Assembly: GCF_002813915.1 (NCBI RefSeq)
Contig: NZ_CP019335.1
Location: 1,038,388 to 1,102,387 of the forward strand
Direction of reading: 5' to 3'
DNA: 64,000 nt
From: Tenacibaculum sp. SZ-18
GTDB lineage: Bacteria; Bacteroidota; Bacteroidia; Flavobacteriales; Flavobacteriaceae
Below are positions 56,123 through 64,000 of the stretch, piece after piece; the first letter of the stretch is position 1; every line of letters starts with the position of its first letter. Below the pieces are notes generated by a model, which was given only the letters and a program-made list of their open reading frames with translations, had not been told where the DNA came from and made no database searches. Both the position numbers and the translations under genes were made by a program.

Positions 56123-56596
56123 ATGGCAAAGACGAACATAGGATTGGATATAGAAAAATCAAATAAATTAGCAGAAGATTTGAATACGTTATTAGCAAAT
56201 TTTCAACTGTATTATCAGAACTTAAGAGGGTTACACTGGAATATTAAAGGGAAAAACTTTTTTGAACTTCACGTAAAGTTTGAAGAATTATATACCGATT
56301 CTCAGTTAAAAATAGATTTAATCGCTGAAAGAGTTTTAACATTACAAGGAGAACCATTACATACTTTTGAAGATTATATTAAGACAGGAGCTGTGCCCGT
56401 AGGAAAGAGCATTAGTAAAGATGAAGAAGCAATTACGCTAATTGTAAATTCATTAACTGAGTTATTAAAAATAGAAAGAAATATCCTTAATACTTCTGAC
56501 GATGCTAATGATGAAGGTACAAATTCAATGATGAGTGATTTTATTACAGAACAAGAAAAAACGGTTTGGATGTTAAATGCTTGGTTAGGTAACTAG
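56123..56596 (+). CDS. dps: Dps family DNA-protecting ferritin-like protein
   Basis: 157 residues, four-helix bundle. The ferroxidase site of Dps is complete: His38 (LHWN), His50, Asp65 and Glu69 in the block LHWNIKGKNFFELHVKFEE...DLIAER. Dps stores iron using hydrogen peroxide and protects DNA. The adjacent oxyR gene suggests peroxide-induced expression. Followed by a terminator. Confidence 0.95.
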   Translation: MAKTNIGLDIEKSNKLAEDLNTLLANFQLYYQNLRGLHWNIKGKNFFELHVKFEELYTDSQLKIDLIAERVLTLQGEPLHTFEDYIKTGAVPVGKSISKDEEAITLIVNSLTELLKIERNILNTSDDANDEGTNSMMSDFITEQEKTVWMLNAWLGN

Positions 56597-56629
56597 GATT
56601 AACAAAAAAATTACATATTTTGTAGTTAG

Positions 56630-56657
56630 AGCGGCCTTTTTATGGTCGCTTTTTTTA
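56630..56657 (+). terminator. Intrinsic terminator of dps
   Basis: AGCGGCC / GGTCGCT stem with a G-T pair and seven T following. Confidence 0.82.
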
Positions 56658-56864
56658 TATACACTTTTTTAAATTACTGTTTTTCAGTGTTTAATTTAGT
56701 TTTTGTGTTGGTTTAAGCTATTTATTTAAAACAATTCTAATTATTAAGGCTAAGTTCAATTTTGTAACAGTTTCTTAAAAAGAAATTAAAATTTGATTGA
56801 TTTAAACTTTAATCTGCTTGTCTTGTTTTGTACCAACAAAAAACAAAACTTAAATAAGGACATT

Positions 56865-58397
56865 ATGAAAAATCTTAAACTAAGCTTATCTGCGTTATTA
56901 GCTTTATCTATTGGTTTTACTACGCTTACCTCTTGTGAAGATCCTAAAGATGGAATTGACGGAGTAGATGGAGTAAACGGACAAGACGGTGCAACTGGAG
57001 CAACAGGTGCAACTGGACCAAACGGTTCTGATGCTTCTGTATATTTAGCATCTTCAAAAACTCCAAATTTCTTAAAAGTAACTCCTGATTTCGTAGGATT
57101 AAAAATTACTCCAATTTTATCATCAGAAGATGTAATCCCAAACACACCTGATTTCGTTTACGGATCAATGGCGGATGGAGCTGGATTACTAAGAGAAGCT
57201 GATGGAACGTTTACTTTAATTAATAATATTGAAGCTGATTACTCAATCGCGAGGATTAGATTAAACGAAAATTTAAGACCTACAGAAGGTGAGTATATTT
57301 TAAATTCAGCTGCTACAGCTGAAACTGCTCAATGTTCTGGTTCTATGATTTCTATGCAAGAGCATGGTTTTGGACCAATGTATTTATCTGGTGGAGAATG
57401 GGGAGGATCTTCAAAAGGAGTTTTCGCTACAGATCCATATAAATCAGTTGCTGACGCTGGAACTGGAAAATTATTATCTGCTTTTGGACAATGGTCAACT
57501 GAAAATGCTGTTGTTATCGGTAAAGATGCTTACCCAAATCAAACTGTTGCTTTTATTGGTGATGATCATTCTGATAATGATGTACCATCAGGACAATTAG
57601 GAATGTATGTTGGAAACAGAGGAGATTTAGAAGGAGGTAAATTATACGGATTAAAAGTTTCTACTGCTGGAATCACTTACGAAGTTGATATGGTTGAAGG
57701 AACTGAGTATGATGCTGAATTTGTTGAATTAACGGAAACTGAAATCAATGCATTAGATGCTGAAGCTAAATCTAAAGGAGTTATGGGATTCTCACGCTTA
57801 GAAGATATTGATTGGAGAAGAGGTTCTGCAGGTAATCAAAGAGAACTTTATTTCGCTGTAACAGGAAGAAACAAATCTGGATTAGCTGGTAAAGGAACTT
57901 TCTTAGGTCGTATTTATAAGGTTGTTTTAAACGATACTGATCCTACAGGAGCTGCTAAAATTACATGTGTTTTAGATGGAGATAAAGTTGGTGGTAAAGC
58001 TGATGGATTCCATTCACCTGATAATATTTTAGTAACTGAAAACTATGCTTACATTCAAGAAGATCCAAACGGATATTTAGATACTTCAGTAAACGGATTT
58101 GCTAAATTATATCAGTACAACTTAAATACTGGAGAGATTAAAACTGTATTAGAATGTGACCAAAATAGAGCTGCTGATATGGGATATGGTTCAAACACAA
58201 GAAACTGGGAAATTACAGGAATGATTGATGTTACTGAAATTGTTAATAACGGTAAGAATACATTTATCCTGATTACTCAAAATCACGGATGGGAGCCAGC
58301 TGATGGAACTTCATTTACAGATCCAATGGCAAATCCTGATTTAGGAAACAGAAAAGAAGGTTCTGTTTTACATGTTATCACTGGATTAGAAAGATAA
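56865..58397 (+). CDS. Lipoprotein with collagen-like repeats and PhoX-like domain
   Basis: 510 residues. Lipoprotein signal with lipobox LTSC (Cys24), then nine Gly-X-Y triplets (residues 30-56, DGIDGVDGVNGQDGATG and on), then a large beta-rich domain. The latter has GSMADGAGLLREADGTFTLIN, RLEDIDWRRG...ELYFAVTG and FHSPDNILVTENYAYIQEDPNG, which recall the PhoX/DUF839 beta-propeller phosphatases (six-bladed, Ca/Fe). Some PhoX metal positions appear changed, so catalysis is uncertain. The start at 56865 is fixed by the signal peptide; the open frame upstream to 56793 is not used. It sits 2 bp before the di-heme cytochrome gene. Confidence 0.75.
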   Translation: MKNLKLSLSALLALSIGFTTLTSCEDPKDGIDGVDGVNGQDGATGATGATGPNGSDASVYLASSKTPNFLKVTPDFVGLKITPILSSEDVIPNTPDFVYGSMADGAGLLREADGTFTLINNIEADYSIARIRLNENLRPTEGEYILNSAATAETAQCSGSMISMQEHGFGPMYLSGGEWGGSSKGVFATDPYKSVADAGTGKLLSAFGQWSTENAVVIGKDAYPNQTVAFIGDDHSDNDVPSGQLGMYVGNRGDLEGGKLYGLKVSTAGITYEVDMVEGTEYDAEFVELTETEINALDAEAKSKGVMGFSRLEDIDWRRGSAGNQRELYFAVTGRNKSGLAGKGTFLGRIYKVVLNDTDPTGAAKITCVLDGDKVGGKADGFHSPDNILVTENYAYIQEDPNGYLDTSVNGFAKLYQYNLNTGEIKTVLECDQNRAADMGYGSNTRNWEITGMIDVTEIVNNGKNTFILITQNHGWEPADGTSFTDPMANPDLGNRKEGSVLHVITGLER

Positions 58398-58399
58398 TA

Positions 58400-60193
58400 A
58401 TGAAAGACATATTTAGTCGTGCTAAGGCATACCTTTGTGTATGTCTTTTGCTTTTGATAGTGGGATGCGGTAAAGAAGAAAAAAAATATGTATCTATAGA
58501 TCCATTTTCTAAAAATATTTCTGCTTTATATAATGAATATTTAACGAATGCAATTGTAAGTTTAGAGAAGTTAAACTTAGAAATTCCTTCTGAGGAAAGA
58601 AAGGAGCATTACAAGGAAGCTCGCAAATATTTAAAGATGATGGAGCCGATTTTAGCGTATTCGGATAAGGATAATTATAAATCTTTAAATGCTCCAAATA
58701 TTATTCAAGTAAAGGGTGAAGAATCTCAAGATACTAGAGTAATTAATCCAATCGGTTTTCAAGTTATTGAAGAGAATCTTTATGAAGAGGAGATTGATAC
58801 AGTTACTTTAACTCGAGCGATTAATGTAACAAGAGATCGATTAAAATTAATTAAGGAAAATTTTTCTTTAAAGTTGAAAGATTACCATATTATTTGGTTG
58901 ATTAGAGAACAAATTGTAAGAATTGCAACAACAGGAATTACTGGTTTTGATTCTCCAGTATTAAGTCAATCGTTATTAGAAAGTAAATATTCTTATAATA
59001 CCTTAATTGAGATTGTTAAAATGAATGAAAACAAATTTAAATCAAATGAACTCAAAGATAAATTCATTAAAGAAATTATAGCTGCTCAAAAAGATTTAGA
59101 TCATGATTTCGATACTTTTGATCGTTTTACATTCATAAAACAGCATACAGATAAACAGTTGAAATTATTAGTTGAGGTTCAAAAAGATTGGAATGTAAAA
59201 TTTCCTTTTGAAATGGCTTTGTCAAATACATTAACAACTCTTTTTTCTAAGGATGCTTTAAATATCAATTACTTTTCTGATCAATTAAGTGACACAACAA
59301 ATCTTGCTCAAAAAGTTGAGTTCGGTAAAGAATTATTTAATGATAAATCGTTGTCTAAAGATTATTCAATGGCTTGTGCTACTTGTCATATAAAGGAATT
59401 GGCATTTACAGATGGTAAGAAAACATTTGATAAAAACCAAACTAGAAATACACCTACCGTTGCTTATTCGGCTTATCAGCAAGCATTTTTTACAGATGCG
59501 AGAGCTGGTAGTTTAGAAGGTCAGGTTATTGGAGTTGTGAAAAATCATAATGAATTTAATATGTCTATGGATTCTATTGTGAGCAGAGTTCAACAAAATG
59601 ATTTTTACAAAAATAAACTTGAGAAATTGTATAACAATAAAAGGATTGATTACAATATTAGACATGCGATTGCTTCATATATCAGGAGTTTAAATCCTTT
59701 TAATTCTAAATTTGATAAAAACATTAGAGGAGAAGAAAATACGTTAACTAAAGAAGAACAGTTAGGTTTTAATTTGTTTATGGGAAAAGCAATGTGTGCA
59801 ACATGTCATTTTGCTCCAGTTTTCAACGGAACGGTTCCACCAAATTACACAGATACAGAACTTGAGTTTATTGGAGTTCCAGCAACTACCGATACTATAA
59901 ATGCTCAATTATCTCCAGATTTGGGTAGATATGAATTGTTTAAAACTTCAGAAAGAAAGCATTTTTTCAAAACTCCAACAGTTAGGAACGCTGGAGTTAC
60001 GGCTCCATACATGCATAATGGAGTTTATGTAAACTTAGAGGAAGTAATTAATTTTTACAATATTGGAGGTGCTGCTGGTTTAGGAATTAAAAATGATTAT
60101 CAAACTTTGCCCTTTGACAATTTAAGTTTAACAGCAAAAGAAATTGATGCATTAGTAGCATTTACCAAAACGCTTACAGATACAGGATATTAA
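58400..60193 (+). CDS. Di-heme cytochrome c peroxidase / MauG-family lipoprotein
   Basis: 597 residues. Lipobox IVGC (Cys23). An N-terminal helical region of about 280 residues, unlike normal bacterial cytochrome c peroxidases, precedes the di-heme domain with two heme-binding motifs CATCH (near residues 324 and 465). VKNHNEFNMSMDSI and FFKTPTVRNAGVTAPYMHNGVYVNLEEVINFYN are typical of the MauG/CcpA fold. It starts 2 bp after the PhoX-like lipoprotein gene and is surely cotranscribed. Peroxide reduction or oxidative modification of a partner protein is possible; the partner may be the preceding lipoprotein. Confidence 0.88.
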   Translation: MKDIFSRAKAYLCVCLLLLIVGCGKEEKKYVSIDPFSKNISALYNEYLTNAIVSLEKLNLEIPSEERKEHYKEARKYLKMMEPILAYSDKDNYKSLNAPNIIQVKGEESQDTRVINPIGFQVIEENLYEEEIDTVTLTRAINVTRDRLKLIKENFSLKLKDYHIIWLIREQIVRIATTGITGFDSPVLSQSLLESKYSYNTLIEIVKMNENKFKSNELKDKFIKEIIAAQKDLDHDFDTFDRFTFIKQHTDKQLKLLVEVQKDWNVKFPFEMALSNTLTTLFSKDALNINYFSDQLSDTTNLAQKVEFGKELFNDKSLSKDYSMACATCHIKELAFTDGKKTFDKNQTRNTPTVAYSAYQQAFFTDARAGSLEGQVIGVVKNHNEFNMSMDSIVSRVQQNDFYKNKLEKLYNNKRIDYNIRHAIASYIRSLNPFNSKFDKNIRGEENTLTKEEQLGFNLFMGKAMCATCHFAPVFNGTVPPNYTDTELEFIGVPATTDTINAQLSPDLGRYELFKTSERKHFFKTPTVRNAGVTAPYMHNGVYVNLEEVINFYNIGGAAGLGIKNDYQTLPFDNLSLTAKEIDALVAFTKTLTDTGY

Positions 60194-60210
60194 GAAGCCC
60201 AAACAAGTTT

Positions 60211-60246
60211 TAAAAACTCCTTGATCATACTCAAGGAGTTTTATTT
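60211..60246 (+). terminator. Intrinsic terminator after the di-heme cytochrome gene
   Basis: AAAACTCCTTGA / TCAAGGAGTTTT, a 12-bp perfect stem with a six-base loop, followed by a T-rich stretch; separates the pair from the next genes. Confidence 0.85.
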
Positions 60247-60305
60247 ACGTTAAAAATGTAATTTTAGAAAATATCTTCGACCAAATATCCTTAGATTTAT
60301 TGTCC

Positions 60306-61076
60306 ATGAGAAAACGAATATCATTATTCTTACTAGTAGTTTTAGTATTTGCTTGTAAAACCGAAATAAAAAAAGAGGTTAATGACGAGGTTAAGAAAGA
60401 AGTTGAAAAAGAAGCAACGTATCCAAAAGCTTTAGAGGATGTTCTTCAAAAGCATGGAGGTTTAGATGCTTGGAGAAAAGCCAAAAGTTTAACGTACAAA
60501 GTAAAAGGACAGGAGCACATGACTGACCTACAAACAAGAAAAGCAGTTATTCATGGTGAAAATTTTTCATTAGGATATGATGGAAAAGAAGTATGGTTAA
60601 GTCAAAAAGACTCAACAGCGTTTAAAGGAAATCCTGAATTTTATTATAACTTATATTTCTACTTTTATGCAATGCCTTTTGTATTAGCTGACGATGGTAT
60701 TGTATATTCAGAGATGGATCCAATTACTTTTGAAGGAATTACTTATCCTGGAATTAAAATATCATACAAAGCAAACGTAGGAGTTTCTCCAGATGATAAT
60801 TATTTTATATTTTACCATCCTGAAACAAAACAAATGGCTTGGTTAGGTTACACTGTAACGTATTATAGTAAAAAGCCTTCTAAGAAGTTTAATATCATTA
60901 GATATAATGATTGGGAAAACGTTAACGGTTTCATATTACCAAAATCTATAATTTGGTACAAGAAAAACGAGCAAGGTGTTCCAACTGAACCAGCAGGTGA
61001 GCCAACAGTGTTTTCATCAGCAATTATTAGTCAAACATCTTTATCTGATAACTTTTTTAGTAAGCCAGCTGAATAA
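60306..61076 (+). CDS. Lipoprotein of unknown function (DUF6503-like)
   Basis: 256 residues. Lipobox VFAC (Cys17), a charged KKEV repeat tether (about 20-40), then a beta-rich domain containing HGGLDAWRKAKSLTYKVKGQEHM, GYDGKEVWLSQ and FNIIRYNDWENVNGFILPKSIIWYK. This is the pattern of the DUF6503 lipoproteins of flavobacteria, related to the LolA-like fold. ATG at 60306 chosen over the TTG at 60300. No enzymatic motif is seen. The next gene starts 32 bp later. Confidence 0.75.
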   Translation: MRKRISLFLLVVLVFACKTEIKKEVNDEVKKEVEKEATYPKALEDVLQKHGGLDAWRKAKSLTYKVKGQEHMTDLQTRKAVIHGENFSLGYDGKEVWLSQKDSTAFKGNPEFYYNLYFYFYAMPFVLADDGIVYSEMDPITFEGITYPGIKISYKANVGVSPDDNYFIFYHPETKQMAWLGYTVTYYSKKPSKKFNIIRYNDWENVNGFILPKSIIWYKKNEQGVPTEPAGEPTVFSSAIISQTSLSDNFFSKPAE

Positions 61077-61108
61077 TTAAAACTATCAATAAAACAAACT
61101 AAAGTATT

Positions 61109-61213
61109 ATGAGTAAAAAGTATATGTGGAAAAAAGAGTACACACTCGTTCTAGTAGCAAATCTGGTGTACATTGTTCTTTTTTATTTAATCACTAACGC
61201 ATATACTAAATAA
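61109..61213 (+). CDS. 34-residue single-helix membrane peptide upstream of symporter
   Basis: MSKKYMWKKEYTLVLVANLV continues with YIVLFYLITNAYTK: a basic N-terminus and one hydrophobic helix. It ends 7 bp before the symporter start and lies on the same strand. The arrangement recalls other sodium:solute symporters which have a tiny membrane partner (for example YhdT with PanF, YjcH with ActP), although sizes and sequences differ. It is too short to be sure it is translated, but the codon pattern, charged-then-hydrophobic layout and tight spacing support it. Confidence 0.7.
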   Translation: MSKKYMWKKEYTLVLVANLVYIVLFYLITNAYTK

Positions 61214-61220
61214 CATACTC

Positions 61221-62912
61221 ATGCAAACTTTAGACTGGATTGTACTTTCACTTACCTTATTATTTATTGTATTATATGGAACTTGGAAAACAAGAGGTAG
61301 TGAAAATGTAGAACAATATATTAAAGGTGGAAATGATACAAAGTGGTGGACTATCGGATTATCAGTTATGGCAACTCAGGCTAGCGCTATCACTTTTTTA
61401 TCAACACCTGGACAAGCTTTTCATAGTGGAATGGGATTCGTGCAATTCTATTTCGGATTACCATTAGCAATGGTAATTATCTGTTTAGTTTTTATTCCTA
61501 TTTACCATAGACTTAATGTTTACACGGCTTACGAGTATTTAGAAAGTCGATTTGATCTTAAAACTCGAACTTTAGCTGCAATTTTATTTTTAATTCAAAG
61601 AGGATTAGCTGCTGGAATTACCATTTTCGCTCCAGCAATTATCTTGTCAGCGGTGTTAGGTTGGGATTTAGTCTTTTTGAATATCATAATCGGATTGTTG
61701 GTTATTATATATACTGTGAGTGGTGGAACCAAAGCAGTAAGTGTTACACAAAAACAACAAATGGCAATTATATTCTCAGGAATGTTTATTGCATTTTATC
61801 TGATATTACAATATTTGCCTGACGGAATTACATTTGGAAAAGCACTTGAGATTGCTGGTGCTAGTAATAAAATGAAAGTATTAGATTTTTCTTGGGACTT
61901 GAATAATCGCTATACAGTTTGGACAGGTTTTCTTGGAGGAACGTTTTTAATGTTATCATATTTTGGAACAGATCAAAGTCAAGTTCAACGATATTTATCA
62001 GGTAAATCAGTACGCGAAAGTCAGCTTGGATTAATTTTTAATGGATTATTAAAAGTTCCTATGCAATTCTTCATTTTGTTAGTAGGTGTAATGGTTTTTG
62101 TGTTTTATCAGTTTAATGCATCGCCTTTAAATTTTAATCCGAAAGCACAAGAAGCGGTTATTAATTCTCAGTATGCATCGGAGTATAAAGTTTTAGAAGA
62201 AAGACATCGAGAGATTGAATCCGAAAAGAAAACGCTCATCTTAAATGGAATTACTGAAGATAACAAGCCAAAGCTTCAGGGATTAAACGAAGAAGATTTA
62301 AAGTTAAAAGAAAAGGCCAAGGAGATTATTGCAAAATCGAGTGATAAGGTAGAAACTAATGATAAGGATTATGTATTTATTCATTTCATATTGAACAATC
62401 TTCCAAAAGGATTAATAGGTTTATTATTGGCTGTAATACTATCCGCTGCTATGTCATCTACAGCTTCTGAATTAAATGCTTTGGCTTCTACAACAGCAAT
62501 CGATTTATACAAAAGAAATGTAAAAGAAGAAAAGAGTGATCAGCATTATGTGAATATGTCTAAATGGTTCACTTTGGGTTGGGGAGTTTTGGCTATTTTA
62601 ATTGCTTGTATTGCTAATTTATTTGATAATCTCATTCAACTTGTAAATATAATAGGTTCTATATTTTACGGAAATGTATTAGGCATTTTCTTAATAGCAT
62701 TCTTTTTGAAATTTGTAAAATCTAATGCTGTTTTTATAGGTGCTACAATTACTCAGATATTAATAATCGCAATTTACTATTTTGGGATATTTTTACCAGA
62801 ACAAAATGGAGAAGAAGCTTTGATTAGTTATTTATGGTTAAATGCTCTAGGTTGTGGATTGGTAATGTTACTGTCCGTTTTAATACAATTAGTAAGTAGA
62901 AATAGGGATTAA
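61221..62912 (+). CDS. Sodium:solute symporter (SSS family)
   Basis: 563 residues. Multi-pass transporter with about 13 helices; the SSS marks are SVMATQASAITFLSTPGQAFHSGMGFVQFYFG (near 45-76), YTVSGGTKAVSVTQKQQM and LSYFGTDQSQVQRYLSGKSVRESQ. Between two helices (about 305-387) there is an 80-residue hydrophilic, coiled-coil-like insertion rich in K and E. The substrate (sugar, amino acid, acetate-like) cannot be read. Preceded by the 34-aa membrane peptide. Confidence 0.92.
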   Translation: MQTLDWIVLSLTLLFIVLYGTWKTRGSENVEQYIKGGNDTKWWTIGLSVMATQASAITFLSTPGQAFHSGMGFVQFYFGLPLAMVIICLVFIPIYHRLNVYTAYEYLESRFDLKTRTLAAILFLIQRGLAAGITIFAPAIILSAVLGWDLVFLNIIIGLLVIIYTVSGGTKAVSVTQKQQMAIIFSGMFIAFYLILQYLPDGITFGKALEIAGASNKMKVLDFSWDLNNRYTVWTGFLGGTFLMLSYFGTDQSQVQRYLSGKSVRESQLGLIFNGLLKVPMQFFILLVGVMVFVFYQFNASPLNFNPKAQEAVINSQYASEYKVLEERHREIESEKKTLILNGITEDNKPKLQGLNEEDLKLKEKAKEIIAKSSDKVETNDKDYVFIHFILNNLPKGLIGLLLAVILSAAMSSTASELNALASTTAIDLYKRNVKEEKSDQHYVNMSKWFTLGWGVLAILIACIANLFDNLIQLVNIIGSIFYGNVLGIFLIAFFLKFVKSNAVFIGATITQILIIAIYYFGIFLPEQNGEEALISYLWLNALGCGLVMLLSVLIQLVSRNRD

Positions 62913-62943
62913 TAGAATGGCTATAACCTTAAAGTAAATAGTA

Positions 62944-62983
62944 TAAAAAACAAATAGCTTATTTCTATGTTATTTGTTTTTTA
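62944..62983 (+). terminator. Intrinsic terminator of the symporter gene
   Basis: AAAAAACAAATA / TATTTGTTTTTT stem with a 14-base loop, AT-rich. Confidence 0.7.
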
Positions 62984-63288
62984 GTTTTCTCTTATTTTGA
63001 TAATAGCTTTTAGGTGAGACATAAATAGTTTTGCGTACTTCACAAAAAGTTTTTTACTGTATTATTTTGGTAAGGAGAGTAGTTTTTATGACTAAGCTAA
63101 ACTGTAGCTATAATTTTTAATAAATTACCTGAAACTTGAATTACTCTTCTAGTACTTCTTCGGTAAATTTGAGATACACTAAAGTGTGTTTAAATAGCAC
63201 AGCTGTAGGAATGAATATAGCTCCTATTTTAGCAATCTTTAAATAGACGTGTATAGTATATTTTTAATAAGGTAAAAATAAAGGGAAT

Positions 63289-63320
63289 AAAAAAACTCGA
63301 GCTTATGAAACCCGAGTCTT
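63289..63320 (-). terminator. Probable terminator of the DUF2911 gene
   Basis: On the minus strand GACTCG pairs with CGAGTT, followed by six to seven T; 26 bp beyond the stop at 63346. Stem is short. Confidence 0.5.
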
Positions 63321-63345
63321 ACTTTTAATTAAATTTAGATAGATA

Positions 63346-64000
63346 TTAAGCTCCCCATTCTTTAAGAGATTCTTTGTTCATCTTAACGTAGTCTGCATTA
63401 TTAGCTTTTTCAGCATGCATTAAAGAAGCTTTAGCTGCTTTTATTGCTCCTTTTTTATCTCCAGCTTTAGCGTGAATTAAAGACTGCTTGCGTAAATACC
63501 AAAAACGAGGTTCAGAACTTGTCATATCAACAGCTTTGTCGATCCACATCATCGCTTTATTAATGTCTTTACCTTCATCCATGTAATAAGATGCTGCTGC
63601 GTAAAATTCATTTGCTCCTGGTCCTGCCATTACAGAAGCAATACTTGATTCTACAGCCTTATCTGTTGGTACATTAAATTTGATTCCAGCATATGTATTT
63701 TCCCATAAAATTCCTAATACAGCAGAATTATTCGTAAGATCATCAATTGTTATTGTAAAAGACTCAACAGTCATTGGCATCTTTTGAACTTTAGCAGTTG
63801 TAGTTAATGCTACCTTCTTATCGTCCCATTTTCGAGGAGTTCCCCAGTTATTGGTATCACTGTAAAACATAACTTCCCAAGAAGTAGTTCCCGGCTTGGT
63901 GAAAATTGCATATGAACCTTTCTTTAGTGACTTTCCATCAATTGTAACGTCTTGACTAAAAGTTACTATGGTATTTTTATTAGCACCAGTTCTCCATAAT
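63346..64000 (-). CDS. DUF2911 domain protein, N-terminus beyond the window
   Basis: The frame stays open to the right edge, so the ATG at 63870 is internal. In-frame upstream residues read LWRTGANKNTIVTFSQDV then TIDGKSLKKGSYAIFTKP, the hallmark of DUF2911, followed by WEVMFYSDTNNWGTPRKWDDKKVAL. The C-terminal part (about 120 residues from the end) is a TPR-like region (AGPGANEFYAAASYYMDEGKDINKAMMWIDKAVD; KAGDKKGAIKAAKASLMHAEKA). DUF2911 proteins are secreted proteins of unknown function common in Bacteroidota. The signal peptide is outside the window. Confidence 0.9.
   Translation of the reverse strand, partial: LWRTGANKNTIVTFSQDVTIDGKSLKKGSYAIFTKPGTTSWEVMFYSDTNNWGTPRKWDDKKVALTTTAKVQKMPMTVESFTITIDDLTNNSAVLGILWENTYAGIKFNVPTDKAVESSIASVMAGPGANEFYAAASYYMDEGKDINKAMMWIDKAVDMTSSEPRFWYLRKQSLIHAKAGDKKGAIKAAKASLMHAEKANNADYVKMNKESLKEWGA

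Larger units (their letters stand above)
62913..63345. other. Intergenic region between symporter and DUF2911 genes
   Basis: About 430 bp between convergent genes. Terminator-like hairpins are at both ends (listed separately). The middle 300 bp contains no gene I can support. Confidence 0.55.

Noticed and set aside
56952..57030. Tandem DNA repeat as a mobile or CRISPR-type element
   Set aside because: It encodes in-frame Gly-X-Y triplets of the lipoprotein and has no spacers or terminal repeats.
56786..57145. 119-codon minus-strand frame with repeated P-V-A-P residues
   Set aside because: Mirror of the Gly-X-Y repeats of the lipoprotein gene.

Overview
The window is AT-rich, densely coded DNA from a member of the Bacteroidota, almost certainly a marine-type Flavobacteriaceae (a Tenacibaculum-like genus would fit, but the genus is an inference). 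The indicators are a PorP/SprF plus PorE-like OmpA pair and a decayed type B adhesin of the type IX secretion system (T9SS), TANNTTTG-type -7 promoter boxes, a flavobacterial-type 6S RNA behind zapA, a cyclophilin-FKBP fusion, many lipoproteins, and no Shine-Dalgarno sequences that decide starts. I saw no rRNA, tRNA, insertion sequence, prophage or CRISPR array. The region is mostly vertically inherited chromosome.

Layout. 1-691: 3' part of a cysteine desulfurase gene. 692-1989: degenerate DNA holding the remains of a T9SS type B (SprB-like) adhesin, followed by its intact partners, a PorP/SprF protein and an OmpA/WD40 protein. 5.2-11.2 kb: a catabolic cluster with a YdiJ-type FAD/Fe-S oxidase, an unknown ORF, an Lrp regulator and an HglS-type 2-oxoadipate dioxygenase; together these could convert 2-oxoadipate through D-2-hydroxyglutarate to 2-oxoglutarate. 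11.5-14.5 kb: a 52-aa Pmp3/YqaE peptide, CsaA, an Mpo1-like protein and two secreted TonB-C-domain paralogs (a third lies at 30.3-31.0 kb). 14.7-20.8 kb: dual PPIase, outer-membrane barrel, release factor 3, TlpA-like lipoprotein and lipoprotein cyclophilin.

20.8-25.7 kb: plus-strand housekeeping genes (idi, PTPS/QueD, manA; then kdsB, a HAD phosphatase, a CAT-like acyltransferase and two small conserved proteins). 25.7-34.4 kb: two ECF sigma-factor modules of three genes each, flanking a conserved unknown protein, an MBL hydrolase, the third TonB-C protein and meaB. 34.4-37.1 kb: cysS, yidD, lgt. 37.1-46.7 kb: minus-strand cell-envelope genes (S41 peptidase, AraC regulator, GH2 beta-mannosidase lipoprotein, TonB-dependent receptor, M23 peptidase). 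46.8-49.9 kb: zapB-like/zapA, 6S RNA, RNase Y, small barrel. 50-55 kb: DEAD-box helicase, a thioredoxin-fold lipoprotein without its cysteines, and an ABC-F ATPase. 55-56.6 kb: divergent oxyR and dps.

56.8-62.9 kb: an envelope cluster with a collagen-like-repeat lipoprotein carrying a PhoX-like domain, a di-heme MauG/peroxidase-type lipoprotein, a DUF6503-like lipoprotein, a 34-residue single-helix membrane peptide and a sodium:solute symporter. The window ends in a DUF2911 protein cut by the right edge.

The most notable observations are the nine-nonsense-codon adhesin remnant with intact secretion partners, the reconstructed 2-oxoadipate module, the family of soluble TonB-C-domain proteins, the ABC-F protein whose two ATP sites appear complementarily degenerate, the 6S RNA, and the unannotated tiny membrane genes at 11487-11645 and 61109-61213.
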